DNA from: Streptomyces humicola
GTDB lineage: Bacteria; Actinomycetota; Actinomycetes; Streptomycetales; Streptomycetaceae
NCBI RefSeq assembly: GCF_024436035.1
Contig: NZ_JANFNG010000028.1
Coordinates: 22,093 to 86,092 of the forward strand
Direction of reading: 5' to 3'
DNA length: 64,000 bases
Shown one piece after another: positions 31,122 through 41,026 of the stretch. Position numbers and translations under genes: made by a program. The number at the start of each line of letters is the position of its first letter. The stretch's first letter is position 1. A model generated the notes under the pieces. It had not been told where the DNA came from and made no database searches. It worked only from the letters and a program-made list of their open reading frames with translations.

Positions 31122-34100
31122 GTGGGAAGACCGAGAAGAGTGCCCACACAAGCGATAGCGGGCGTGGCCACTGCGGCGACGTTCCTCTCGCTGCTGGCAA
31201 CACCGGCGGCCTTCGCTGCCGCCAAACCATCTCCATCGCCGCAGTCCGCGAAACCGGCGGCCACGAGCGCCCGCATCAGCAACCCGGATGCCACCTTGCC
31301 GAAGGGGTGGAGGTCATCTAGCGACCGCGTAGCGGTCCTCGCACCTGACAGTGACGGCATCCACGTCATGACGGCGAGCGCCAAGGAGGCGTACGCCTGG
31401 CACACTCTGACAACCTTGTCGGAGCCCGGCTTCAGCACGGACATGTGGATCGGGAACTCCTGCCAGACTGACCCCGGCCACCTTGCGGTCGCTTACGCGC
31501 CGCGGGACTTCACCAACTCCGAACAGCTCATGGAGCGCGGAGCGTTCACCGCCATCGTCAACCTCGACGACGGCAGCGTGAAGAAACTGCCGTTGAACGC
31601 ATCCCTCGCCTACTTCGACCCAACCTGCGACACCACAGCGCACTCCGCGACGTTCACGCAGCTCGACGGCGACAAGACGCGGCTTACCACCGTTGATGAC
31701 TCCGGCAAGCAGACCTCGAAGGTCGCGGTGAACGCGGAGATCACCAGCGCTACCACCGCTGGGGGAAAGCTGGTCGGGGCGACGGGCAATCAGCTCGTGT
31801 CGATTAGCGACGACGGACAACTGTCGACGCTGGCCAAGGGGACGTGGACGCCGTACGACATCCACGCCGACCTTTCCGGCGGCATCGACTTCGTGGACCA
31901 GGGACGCAACCAGCAGGCCGCGAAGCGCTACGCCGCAGGCAAGGTCACCGCCTTCGCCACCTCGCCGCTGAACAAGATCGCGCTTCAGCAGAGCGCAAAC
32001 GGCACGGTCTTCCTGACCGGATCACCGATGAGCAGTACGGCACTGCCCAAGGGCATGGCCAAGGCGGGCGTCTCGCCCGACGCAGTGCTGTCCAGCACCG
32101 GGATGCTCGCGGTCAACACCGTCACCGCACCCGGCGTCGCTGCCCGTGTCAAGCAGCCCATCGGCACCCTCCGCCCGGAGGACACCGCCACCACCCCGGT
32201 GGAGATCACCGCCACCGTCCCGGCCACAGGGAAGACCGCTCAGTTCGCGGCCCAACAGACGGACACGGCTGGCAGGGGGATCGGGAACGCTGCCTCACCC
32301 TCCCTCGCCTCGGCCGGCAGCAGCCGGATGAATCCGAACGACTCTCCGGGCAGCACCTCCCACGACACCACCGACCCGGACCGCTGGTGCGCCGTTGCCC
32401 GCAACGACCCGAACATCCAGGCATTGCAGCCGACCTCCAACCAGGTCGAGTGGGCCGTCGACATGGCGGTGCGCGGCGACTTGCACTCCGGTTACCTCAC
32501 CCAGGGCGACTGGCGTAGCCAGGAAGGGTCGGGGGCGGTCGACCCGCAGGGCATGTTCCCGCAGCCCGCGCTGACCGGAGGCGGCCGTGTCCCCGCTCAG
32601 GTCGTCCTTGGGATCCTGGCGCAGGAGTCGAACCTGTGGCAGGCCGAGGGCGGAGCGATCCCCGGACAGACCTCATCGCCGTTGACCAGCCAGAACGGCT
32701 TCTACGGCCACCCGAGCGCCACGGGTACCGCGTACTGGCAGATCGACTGGACGAAGTCCGACTGCGGGTACGGCATCGGGCAGATCACCGACGGCATGCG
32801 CGTTCCCGCGCACCCGAAGCCAGGTGAGACCGAGCTTCCCTACAATCAACAGCTCGCGATTGCGCTCGACTACACGGTCAACATCGCCAAGGCGGTCGAG
32901 CTGATCTCGGACAAGTGGAACGAGATTCACACTTCCGGGCAGACTATCAAGATCAACAACGATGACCCGTCGAAGATCGAGAACTGGTTCGCTGCGGTGT
33001 GGAACTACAACGAGGGCTTCAACGCTCCAGGTTCCGACCCGTCCGGGAACTGGGGATTGGGCTGGTACGGCAACCCTGCCAACCCGATCTACCCGGCAAA
33101 CCGCAACCCGTTCATGGACACCTCGGTGGATCCCAACGCCAACCACGACGCCGCCCACCCGCAGGACTGGCCATACCAGGAGAAGGTCATGGGCTGGGCC
33201 GGGTGGTCGCAGGACACCGGATGGTCGTTCGACGACACCGGAAAGCAGCAGCAAAAAGGCGACCCTGGCTACAGCACGATGGGTTTCAACCCCGCGTGGT
33301 GGAACGGCGACGCGACCACTGCCCCGGCGAACCGGTCGGCAGTCAAACCCCCGCTTGCGACCTTCTGCACGACGACGGACAACGCTTGCGATGTGAACAA
33401 CCCGCCACCGTGCGAGACCCAGCACTTGAAGAACTGCGACGTTCAGCACTGGTGGCACTCGTCCGCCACGTGGAAGAGCGACTGCAACCTCTCGTGCGGC
33501 AACGAGTCGATCAAGTACCAGACGCTACGCAGCGAGCTCGGGCGCGGACACGGAGGCATCGGAGACCCCGCATGCAATACCGCACCGTTGCCGTCAGGAA
33601 GCCTGATCGTGGACTCGGTCCCCGCGTCGGTTCCGACCTACCGCTCCGGCTGCTCCAAGATCACCCAGAACGACGGTAGTTTCACGTTCACCTTCCTGGC
33701 TGACTCCGGCGGCAATTACGAGGCGCGAGGGGACCTCCACCAGATCGGCGGCGGCTACAACGCCCACTACTGGTACGCGCACACTCGCGACACCGATACC
33801 GGCGTCGGCGACCTGAACTCCACAACCACGTGGTACGACCCTTCCACGGGAACGTTCTCGAAGGACCCTTCAGCGATCGCCCAGTTCATCTCCACGCCCA
33901 TCCTTCCCGACGGGAACATGGCGATCACCGGCGATTGGAAGCTGAATAACAAGATCTCAGGATGGCGTCGGGTATGGGTCCACGTCCCCGACACCGGATC
34001 AACAGCTCAGCAGGAGATCTATACCATCCACACCGGTTCTTCGACGACGAACCGCGTCATCAACGCACATGACCGCATCAACGACTGGATCTCCCTCGGG

Positions 34101-35099
34101 GCGATCAACTTCACCCCCGGCAGCGACTGGCAGGGCGTGACGCTGACGAACTACGCGTTCGGCGCCACGGCTGACAACACGATCGCCTGGGATGCGGTCG
34201 CCTTTTCACCGCTCCCGGGCAAGCCGACCGACATGGTGACCCAGGTCGGTGACTCGTACGCCTCCGGCACCGGCGTCGGCCAGTACTACACCAACTCCGA
34301 CACCGGACCCCACATCGCCAACGGCGACCCCAAGCCCTCGGACTTCGACGCCTGCCTGCGAAGCTCACGCTCGTGGTCCCGACAGGTAGTCCTCCCCGGC
34401 ACATCGACGTCCGTCGGCGACAGGGAAGACCAGAGCGACGACACGATGGACTACCACAGCGTGGCGTGCAGCGGGGCAACCACGACACAGGCCACGCAGA
34501 AAGGACAGGAGGGAGAGATACCGCAGCTCTACTCCGGCTTCATCAACCCCGACACCACGCTGGTCGACATGACCATCGGCGGTGACGACGCAGGCTTCAC
34601 CAGCGTGCTCACCGCATGCGCGACGACCGGATGCCCGGCCGACGCCACGGTCAAGGGGCAGATCAATACCGCCGCGCAGAACGCAGCCGACTTCGTGGCC
34701 CGGGTTCACGCACTCGCCCCAAACGCCCGGATCATCGACATGGGCTACCCGGTGCTTTTCGACACCCAGGTGAGCACCTGCACCTCGATCGGTCTGGGAA
34801 CCTCGGAGGTCATCACCATCCACGACTGGGGCCAGTACATGAACACCCAGCTCAGCAACGCCATCGGCTCGCTGAACACGAGCGGGAAGGCAAAGTTCTA
34901 CGACCCGTCGGGCGAGTGGAACGGACACCTAATCTGCGACTCCAATGAAGGACTTCACGAACTCACTAAAGCACCGTCGTCCGACATCGCCTCCGATCCG
35001 AAATTCACCCTTCCGTTCACGTCGAGTATGGAATCCTTCCACCCGAACGAACTCGGTGCAGAGGCATACGCCAAGGCCCTGCACGATGCACTCAGCTAG
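31122..35099 (+). CDS. large secreted multidomain protein: lysozyme-like + Golvesin-like + SGNH hydrolase
   Basis: 1325 aa from GTG 31122 (GGAAGGA 7 bases upstream). Signal VPTQAIAGVATAATFLSLLA...AFA. Residues ~50-400 look like an extracellular beta-propeller-type region. Residues ~460-680 contain VPAQVVLGILAQESNLWQAE, the Cys-containing YGIGQITDGM and WFAAVWNYNEGFNAPG, as in lytic-transglycosylase/lysozyme-fold domains. Residues ~830-1040 resemble the Golvesin/Xly carbohydrate-binding domain (FTFTFLADSGG, WRRVWVHVPDTG). The C-terminal ~285 residues are an SGNH/GDSL hydrolase: VTQVGDSYASGTG (Ser), VDMTIGGDDAGF, SMESFHPNELGAEAYA (Asp/His pair). Probably a cell-wall or polymer-degrading enzyme; longer start at 31032 is unlikely. 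Confidence 0.8.
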   Translation: MGRPRRVPTQAIAGVATAATFLSLLATPAAFAAAKPSPSPQSAKPAATSARISNPDATLPKGWRSSSDRVAVLAPDSDGIHVMTASAKEAYAWHTLTTLSEPGFSTDMWIGNSCQTDPGHLAVAYAPRDFTNSEQLMERGAFTAIVNLDDGSVKKLPLNASLAYFDPTCDTTAHSATFTQLDGDKTRLTTVDDSGKQTSKVAVNAEITSATTAGGKLVGATGNQLVSISDDGQLSTLAKGTWTPYDIHADLSGGIDFVDQGRNQQAAKRYAAGKVTAFATSPLNKIALQQSANGTVFLTGSPMSSTALPKGMAKAGVSPDAVLSSTGMLAVNTVTAPGVAARVKQPIGTLRPEDTATTPVEITATVPATGKTAQFAAQQTDTAGRGIGNAASPSLASAGSSRMNPNDSPGSTSHDTTDPDRWCAVARNDPNIQALQPTSNQVEWAVDMAVRGDLHSGYLTQGDWRSQEGSGAVDPQGMFPQPALTGGGRVPAQVVLGILAQESNLWQAEGGAIPGQTSSPLTSQNGFYGHPSATGTAYWQIDWTKSDCGYGIGQITDGMRVPAHPKPGETELPYNQQLAIALDYTVNIAKAVELISDKWNEIHTSGQTIKINNDDPSKIENWFAAVWNYNEGFNAPGSDPSGNWGLGWYGNPANPIYPANRNPFMDTSVDPNANHDAAHPQDWPYQEKVMGWAGWSQDTGWSFDDTGKQQQKGDPGYSTMGFNPAWWNGDATTAPANRSAVKPPLATFCTTTDNACDVNNPPPCETQHLKNCDVQHWWHSSATWKSDCNLSCGNESIKYQTLRSELGRGHGGIGDPACNTAPLPSGSLIVDSVPASVPTYRSGCSKITQNDGSFTFTFLADSGGNYEARGDLHQIGGGYNAHYWYAHTRDTDTGVGDLNSTTTWYDPSTGTFSKDPSAIAQFISTPILPDGNMAITGDWKLNNKISGWRRVWVHVPDTGSTAQQEIYTIHTGSSTTNRVINAHDRINDWISLGAINFTPGSDWQGVTLTNYAFGATADNTIAWDAVAFSPLPGKPTDMVTQVGDSYASGTGVGQYYTNSDTGPHIANGDPKPSDFDACLRSSRSWSRQVVLPGTSTSVGDREDQSDDTMDYHSVACSGATTTQATQKGQEGEIPQLYSGFINPDTTLVDMTIGGDDAGFTSVLTACATTGCPADATVKGQINTAAQNAADFVARVHALAPNARIIDMGYPVLFDTQVSTCTSIGLGTSEVITIHDWGQYMNTQLSNAIGSLNTSGKAKFYDPSGEWNGHLICDSNEGLHELTKAPSSDIASDPKFTLPFTSSMESFHPNELGAEAYAKALHDALS

Positions 35100-35170
35100 A
35101 ACCTGAGCAGTAGCATGGGGGTCGTTGCGACAGCAGCGGCCCCCATGCGCGTCCCCGAGGAGTCTCTGCC

Positions 35171-35326
35171 ATGCCCTACCGCATACCAGGAAAGAACCCG
35201 GTTACCCGCGGCATAGCCATCGTCGCATTCGCCATCGGGATCGCCATAGCCGTGCTGATTATCTGGATCATCGTCTCGTACCTGGCAGATCCCAGCAGCT
35301 TCAACATGGACCCCGGCGGCTTGTGA
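35171..35326 (+). CDS. 51-aa single-pass membrane protein
   Basis: MPYRIPGKNPVTRGIAIVAF then AIGIAIAVLIIWIIVSYLAD and PSSFNMDPGGL: basic N-terminus, one long helix, short acidic tail. GAGGAG lies about 8 bases before ATG 35171. Located 70 bases after the large secreted hydrolase on the same strand. No family recognised. Confidence 0.65.
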   Translation: MPYRIPGKNPVTRGIAIVAFAIGIAIAVLIIWIIVSYLADPSSFNMDPGGL

Positions 35327-35470
35327 CAGACGACCGCAACACAGCGCTCTATCTCCGGAAGACGGGAACCGGGTGAAGCCCCGGCTTCCACTGCCGCACG
35401 CCGAGCGGACTGCACCCAGAGCGCGACCAATCGCCCGAGGCATCGTCGGCGAGCCGCTCGCGGCGAGAAG

Positions 35471-36002
35471 GTGGGCGTGCTGTCGCTCGGGTTTAGGCTC
35501 CGCCGACGCCGGTCTCCGCCGCTGCGAATGTGCGCGACGGGCATGCTTCTCATCGGGCCGCCCGAGGCTGCGGTCGCGGAGATAGAGGACCGACGGTACG
35601 TCGCGCTGGTCGACCTGCTGGACGATCTAGCCGGATGCGAGAACGACGGTGAGCGGGTGTTCATCGTCGCCGAGCTCGCCACCCGTGCGGCCCAACTCGC
35701 CCTCATCATTACGGGGGCGTGGCTCGGCGGTGGCAAGTGGCTGGCCCAGGCTTGGCGAGCACGCGCCAGACCTGACGCAGCGCCTGAACACAGCAACGCG
35801 CCAGGCGCTCTCAGGACGTTCGGGCCCTCTCGTCAACCTGGTTGAGGAGATTCTGGGGCAGGCGGGAGGGCGGCTTTGGGCCGGATACCGGCGTGACGGC
35901 ACGCGAGGAGTCCAGGGTTCGCGCCCGACTGGCGAGAATCGTTCGGACAGTTGTGTGCGTTCCGTGGTGACCGTCCGGCGGCATGTCCCGGCTGTCCTAT
36001 GA
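35471..36002 (+). pseudogene. frameshifted hypothetical gene
   Basis: From GTG 35471 one frame gives EDRRYVALVDLLDDLAGCEN, then ELATRAAQLALIITGAWLGG and GKWLAQAWR up to about 35755. The next frame continues naturally with EHAPDLTQRLNTATRQALSG and NLVEEILGQAGGRLWAGYRR, ending at 36002. Joined, they make a ~175-aa helical protein of unknown family that lies just upstream of the toxin locus, so it may have belonged to it. The frameshift may be mutation or sequencing error. Confidence 0.5.
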
Positions 36003-36038
36003 TCATGTGCTAGTCGTCATTGGTACCGCGAGTGGAGT

Positions 36039-36374
36039 GTGTTCGGGGGGTTGGGGGATCTCGTGGCGGATCTGAAGACGGAATCTGCATCGTTGTCCAG
36101 CGGTTCATCGAAGATGTCGCACGCGTCGGACCCGTTGGTGCAGCCGCTGGGCGATTTCAAGAACGCCTCCAACGACCTGTCCGCCTTCGGGGCTCTCGGG
36201 TCGCTGCTGAGCGCGACGGGTCAGATCCGTGACGGCATGGATCAACTCACCTCCATCGTCACCGCGTTGCACGGCGAGTGGCAGGCCGAAGCCAAGGCCA
36301 TCGGGGATGTGGGCAAGGTGCTGGACCAGGTCGACGAGCAGTTGAAGGACGAAGCGGCGAAGAGGCAGGGCTGA
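36039..36374 (+). CDS. WXG100-like small helical protein of the toxin locus
   Basis: 111 aa from GTG 36039: MFGGLGDLVADLKTESASLSSGSSKM...LLSATGQIRDGMDQLTSIVTALHGEWQAEAKAIGDVGKVLDQVDEQLKDEAA. Two long helices around a central stretch, the general form of WXG100/ESX-type small proteins, though the WXG turn itself is only loosely present (HGEWQAE). Such proteins partner large type VII secretion substrates. The RHS toxin starts 7 bases downstream, so they are co-translated units of one operon. Confidence 0.65.
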   Translation: MFGGLGDLVADLKTESASLSSGSSKMSHASDPLVQPLGDFKNASNDLSAFGALGSLLSATGQIRDGMDQLTSIVTALHGEWQAEAKAIGDVGKVLDQVDEQLKDEAAKRQG

Positions 36375-36381
36375 GCATCTG

Positions 36382-39300
36382 ATGGACCTCAACCCGCTCG
36401 ACATCATCAACGACCTGAACAACGCGATCGGCCACGACACCGCGAGCGTCCTGGAGTTCCTCCACATCACCGACCCCGCCGTCAAGCCCGAAGGGGTCCG
36501 TGAGGTCGCGCGGAAGTGGACGGCTCTCGCCCACGCGGTGGAGGACTCCAGCCGCGACGCCCACGACGCCCTGAGCGGCGTGGTGTGGGAGGGCAAGGCC
36601 GCCGACGCCTTCTCCCAGCGCACCGCGAAGGTACAGAACCAGGCCGCCGACATCGCGAACGCCCTGCACCAGGGCAGCGGGGCGATCAACCAGTTCGCCG
36701 ACGCTGCGGAGAGCCTGATCGACGAGATCGGCAAGATCGCGGCAGAGATGATCGAGTTCGAAGTCGCCGGGCTGGCCTTGAGCGTGATCACCGCCGGGTT
36801 CTCCGAGGCGGCCTCGACCATCGCTGCTGGCGAGCGCGCCATGAAGATCGTGGAGCTCATCGGGAAGATCGAGGAAGAGGGCGGGATCCTCGGCAACGCG
36901 ATCAAGGCGGTCATGGAGGCGATCCGTGGCCTCGACCGCGTCCTGGAGGCGCTGAAGGACATCAAGGGCGTCGCCACGGTGGCGAAGATGGCCAAGGACG
37001 GCATGGCCTTCTCCGCCTTCAGCACTCTCCTGGAGGACCCCAAGGCGCTGACCGACCCGGGCAAGCTCACCGACATCCTCGCCGAAGGCGCCATCGCCGG
37101 CATCGGCTTCGGCGTCCTCGGCAAAGCCCTCGGCAAGGGACTGAAAGCGATGTCCCCAGCGGCGCTGTCCGCGCTGAGCAAGGGCCTGTCCAAGCTTGAT
37201 GATCTGACACCGGCCCGGTTCAAACTCCGCCCGGAGGACATGGAGAAGCTGCAGTCGGCAATCGAGAACGGCGCGAAGCTGTGCAGGCAAGACCCAGTCG
37301 ACGTCGTCACGGGCGACATGCTCCTCACGCAGAGAGACGTGGAACTGCCCGCAGCGCTGCCGGTGGTTCTGGAGCGCACGCATCTCTCGTCCTACCGCTC
37401 CGGAGGTTGGTTCGGTCGCACCTGGGCGTCTACGCTCGATCAGCGGCTCCAACTCGATGAGCACGGCGTGGTCTTCGCCACCGCCGACGGCCTGCGCCTG
37501 TGCTACCCGATCCCGCAACCGAACATCCCGGAGTACCCCGAGCACGGGCCGCGCTGGCCCCTGTTCTGGGACGGGCGCCACGGCGGGCGGATGCACATCA
37601 CCGACCCGACGGCCCGTCGCACCTACGTCTTTGCCCACCCATTGTCCACCAAGACCGACGGGGTGATCGACCTTCCGCTGCGCGCCATCGAGGACCGCAA
37701 CGGCAACCGCATCACCATTGCCTACAGCATCGGCGAGGTGCCGGTCGAGATCCGCCACGACGGCGGCTACCGCATCGCCATCGACCGCCACCCCGACCAA
37801 CCCCGCATCACCGCCCTGCGTCTGCTCGACACCGATGGACCCGATACGAGCACCACCCTGGTCCGCTACGGCTACGACCAGGCCGGCCATCTCACCGAGG
37901 TCATCAACTCCTCAGGCTTGCCCCTACAGTTCACCTACGACCACGTCGGCCGTGTCACTTCCTGGACCGACCGCAACGGCACCATCTACACGTACACCTA
38001 CGACACCCAAGGCCGCTGCATCCGCGGCGAAGGCTCCAACGGCTACCAGTCCGGCACCTTCGTCTACGACGACGCCAACCGCACCACCCACATCACCAAC
38101 GCCCTCGGCCACACCACCACGGTCGTCTACAACGAGGCGTATCGCCCCATCAGCGAAACCGACCCGCTCGGCAACACCACCCTCACCGAGTGGGACGCCG
38201 ACAACCGACTCATTACCGCCATAACCGACCCGCTGGGCCGAACAACTCAAAACGCTTATGACGACGCAGGGAACCCCACGACCATTCTGCGCGCTGATGG
38301 TTCGGTAACCGATATAACCTACAACGCCCTCGGCCTGATCACTTCGGTGACCGAACCTGATGGCGCCATCTGGCGTTATGAGCACGACGACCGCGGTAAC
38401 CGGACCTTGGTTGTGGACCCCAGCGGTTCCATGACCAAGTATGAGTACGACGGCCACGGTCGGCCTATGACCGTCACTGATGCGCTCGGCCATACCCATC
38501 GGATCGCGACCAACAACGCCGGGCTACCGACAGCCGTCACCGACCCGCTAGGTCGCACCACCACCCTGGAACGGGACGCTTTCGGTCGGCTCACCGAAAT
38601 GACCGATCCCCTGGGTCACCGGATATGCCACGGCTGGACTCCCGAAGGAAGGCTCTCCTGGCGCGAGGCCGCCGACGGTTCCCGTGAGACCTGGGCATGG
38701 GACGGCGAGGGCAACCTGACCGCGCATACTGACGCGGCGGGGAATACGAACCTCTACACCTACTCTTACTTCGATCTCCTTGCCTCCCACACCACACCTG
38801 ATGGGACGACCTACCGCTTCACCTATGACGCGGAGCTTCACCTCACCTCTGTCGTCAACCCGCAGGGCAGGACATGGTCCTATGAGTATGATCCAGCCGG
38901 GCACCTGGTCGCCGAGACTGATTTCAACGGTCGTCGCCTCACCTATGTGCATGACGCCGCTGGTCAACTCGTGCGCCGTACGAACGGCGCCGGTGAAACG
39001 GTCACGTATCAGCGTGATCTTCTCGGCAGGACGATTGAGCGACGGGGCGGAAGCCACAGCGAAACTTTCCAGTACGACTCTGCAGGCCGACTCCTCCGGG
39101 CGGCGAACAACGCCGCCACCGTGGCCTTCGAACACGACCAACTCGGTCGAGTACTGACAGAGAGCGTGAACGGGCGGCAATCCTCGTATGAGTACGATCT
39201 ACTCGGGCGTCGCACTTCTCGGCAGCTACCGTCTGGGGCCGTCTCGCAATGGACCTACGATGCGGCCGGCCAGCCCACCGCACTGTCCGTGGGCGGCCAC

Positions 39301-40695
39301 ACGCTCACCTTCGACTACGACGCTGCCGGTCGTGAGACGCACCGCCGTCTCGATCACGGCATCCGTCTGGTCCAAGAATGGAACCCCGTCGACCGACTGA
39401 TCTCCCAGACCCTGGAGACGGAGGGGGCCGGTGAGGCAGAGGCTCGGCTGCAGCACCGCACGTACGACTACCGCGAGGACGGCTTCCTGACCGAAATTCG
39501 CGAACTCAACTCAGGCACCCGACGGTTCGACGTGAACCGAGGCGGCCAGGTAACTGCCGTACATGCTCGCGACTGGAGCGAGACGTACGCGTACGACAGC
39601 GCCGGCAATCTCAGCCGGGCCTCCGTGCCGGAGTCCTCGATCGGCGACGAGCGCGAGTTCGAAGGAACCCTCATACGACGTACGACCAAGTGTCGTTACG
39701 ACCACGACGACCAGGGTCGTCTTATCCGCGCAACCAAGCGACTGCTAAACGGTCAAGTGCGCATATGGTCGTACACCTGGGACGTGAATGACCGGCTTAC
39801 AGACGTCGTGACACCAGACGGTACGCACTGGCACTACGTCTACGACCCGCTGGGACGACGGCTTTCCAAGCAGCGCCTGCAACCCGATGGATCTCATGCC
39901 GAGTCGACCAGTTTCATCTGGGACGGAACTCGCGTCACCGAACAGATTCAGGCGACGGGGCAAACAACAACGTGGGATTACGCCCTCGACGATCATCGCC
40001 CCTTGTACCAGATCGATCACGATCCAACGCAGGCGGATTATGACGCTCGCTTCTACGCAATCGTCACTGACCTGGTCGGCGCTCCTGCCGAACTCGTCGG
40101 AAGTGACGGGCGGATTGCCTGGCAACAACGGAGTACCCTTTGGGGATCGACAGCGCCTTCAGCCAGTTCACAGAGCGAGGTCGACTGCCCTCTTCGATTC
40201 CCTGGGCAGTATCACGACCCAGAAACAGGATGGAACTACAACTACTTCCGTCACTACGATCCCGACACGGCGCGCTACGCAACTCCGGATCCGCTTGGAC
40301 TGGAACCAGCCGACAATGACTACGCCTACGTATCGAATCCTCTCTTCTGGTTCGATCCGCTAGGACTCGGCGCCTGCCCGCGAACTGCCTCCGCCGCGCA
40401 ACTTCAAGACTTCTACCAGCAAGCGGAGAAGTACGGCAAGGGAGGCATACGAGACCTTGAAAGCGGACGGATCAGGTTCTACGGTGAGGTGTCGCTGGCA
40501 AGGAATCCAGGCGAGATGATCGGACGACGTCTGGTCCGCGAGTGGGATCCGATGACAGGCAACAAGCGAATCTGGCATGAGACGCTCGACAACGAGGGAA
40601 ACGTTCGAATCGTGCGCCCCGACGTCAACGTAACCGGCGGCAAGAAAGTGCATTACATGTTCGACAAGGACGGAAAGTTCACGGGGACATTCTGA
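36382..40695 (+). CDS. RHS/YD-repeat polymorphic toxin
   Basis: 1437 aa. Residues ~1-300: helical WXG100/PPE-like N-terminus (VVWEGKAADAFSQRT) and a hydrophobic, Ala-rich region. About residue 305: DPVDVVTGDMLLTQRDVELP, the DUF6531 entry motif. Residues ~340-1300: YD repeats (FTYDHVGRVTSWTDRNGT, YEYDLLGRRTSRQLPSGAV and many others) that build the RHS cocoon. The core ends YVSNPLFWFDPLGLG; DPLGL marks the autocleavage site. The last 107 residues are the toxin tip: SGRIRFYGEVSLARNPGEMI, REWDPMTGNKRIWHETLDNE and KKVHYMFDKDGKFTG, reminiscent of a Bacterial toxin 24-type module (tentative). DNA of the tip is less GC-rich. Secretion probably by type VII. Stop overlaps the next start (TGATG). Confidence 0.92.
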   Translation: MDLNPLDIINDLNNAIGHDTASVLEFLHITDPAVKPEGVREVARKWTALAHAVEDSSRDAHDALSGVVWEGKAADAFSQRTAKVQNQAADIANALHQGSGAINQFADAAESLIDEIGKIAAEMIEFEVAGLALSVITAGFSEAASTIAAGERAMKIVELIGKIEEEGGILGNAIKAVMEAIRGLDRVLEALKDIKGVATVAKMAKDGMAFSAFSTLLEDPKALTDPGKLTDILAEGAIAGIGFGVLGKALGKGLKAMSPAALSALSKGLSKLDDLTPARFKLRPEDMEKLQSAIENGAKLCRQDPVDVVTGDMLLTQRDVELPAALPVVLERTHLSSYRSGGWFGRTWASTLDQRLQLDEHGVVFATADGLRLCYPIPQPNIPEYPEHGPRWPLFWDGRHGGRMHITDPTARRTYVFAHPLSTKTDGVIDLPLRAIEDRNGNRITIAYSIGEVPVEIRHDGGYRIAIDRHPDQPRITALRLLDTDGPDTSTTLVRYGYDQAGHLTEVINSSGLPLQFTYDHVGRVTSWTDRNGTIYTYTYDTQGRCIRGEGSNGYQSGTFVYDDANRTTHITNALGHTTTVVYNEAYRPISETDPLGNTTLTEWDADNRLITAITDPLGRTTQNAYDDAGNPTTILRADGSVTDITYNALGLITSVTEPDGAIWRYEHDDRGNRTLVVDPSGSMTKYEYDGHGRPMTVTDALGHTHRIATNNAGLPTAVTDPLGRTTTLERDAFGRLTEMTDPLGHRICHGWTPEGRLSWREAADGSRETWAWDGEGNLTAHTDAAGNTNLYTYSYFDLLASHTTPDGTTYRFTYDAELHLTSVVNPQGRTWSYEYDPAGHLVAETDFNGRRLTYVHDAAGQLVRRTNGAGETVTYQRDLLGRTIERRGGSHSETFQYDSAGRLLRAANNAATVAFEHDQLGRVLTESVNGRQSSYEYDLLGRRTSRQLPSGAVSQWTYDAAGQPTALSVGGHTLTFDYDAAGRETHRRLDHGIRLVQEWNPVDRLISQTLETEGAGEAEARLQHRTYDYREDGFLTEIRELNSGTRRFDVNRGGQVTAVHARDWSETYAYDSAGNLSRASVPESSIGDEREFEGTLIRRTTKCRYDHDDQGRLIRATKRLLNGQVRIWSYTWDVNDRLTDVVTPDGTHWHYVYDPLGRRLSKQRLQPDGSHAESTSFIWDGTRVTEQIQATGQTTTWDYALDDHRPLYQIDHDPTQADYDARFYAIVTDLVGAPAELVGSDGRIAWQQRSTLWGSTAPSASSQSEVDCPLRFPGQYHDPETGWNYNYFRHYDPDTARYATPDPLGLEPADNDYAYVSNPLFWFDPLGLGACPRTASAAQLQDFYQQAEKYGKGGIRDLESGRIRFYGEVSLARNPGEMIGRRLVREWDPMTGNKRIWHETLDNEGNVRIVRPDVNVTGGKKVHYMFDKDGKFTGTF

Positions 40696-40940
40696 TGGAC
40701 AGCCTCAAGCAGGAAGTGCACCAACGGCTCCGTCTGCTTGCAGCCGGGCAGGCGGACCCCGGGGAGGTTTCGGATTGGGCACTGGAGAAGATGGAGTCCG
40801 AGTCCGACGAGCTGCGGGACGAGCGAACGTGGCGTGCCCTGGATCGACTCTCAGGGGCAGACCTCATGACCGGGCCCGGAGTCTACCTCCACAGCCACGA
40901 GGACTTCAGCGACTGGCTTCGTGAGTTCGAAAATCCATAG
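40695..40940 (+). CDS. candidate immunity protein 1 to the RHS toxin
   Basis: 81 aa, MDSLKQEVHQRLRLLAAGQA...RALDRLSGADLMTGPGVYLHSHEDFSDWLREFENP. Acidic and helical. ATG shares a base with the RHS stop codon (TGATG), the tightest possible coupling, as expected for a toxin-immunity pair. Composition, like the toxin tip, is AT-richer than the RHS core, so toxin tip and immunity gene were probably acquired together. Specific neutralisation is inferred. Confidence 0.75.
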   Translation: MDSLKQEVHQRLRLLAAGQADPGEVSDWALEKMESESDELRDERTWRALDRLSGADLMTGPGVYLHSHEDFSDWLREFENP

Positions 40941-41026
40941 ATGCAGCATCGCCTCTTGCTGCGTCCTTACACCGGACGTGGCGGCACAGGACGAACTGAG
41001 CCAAGGCGTCGCGAAGATTGCAGAGC

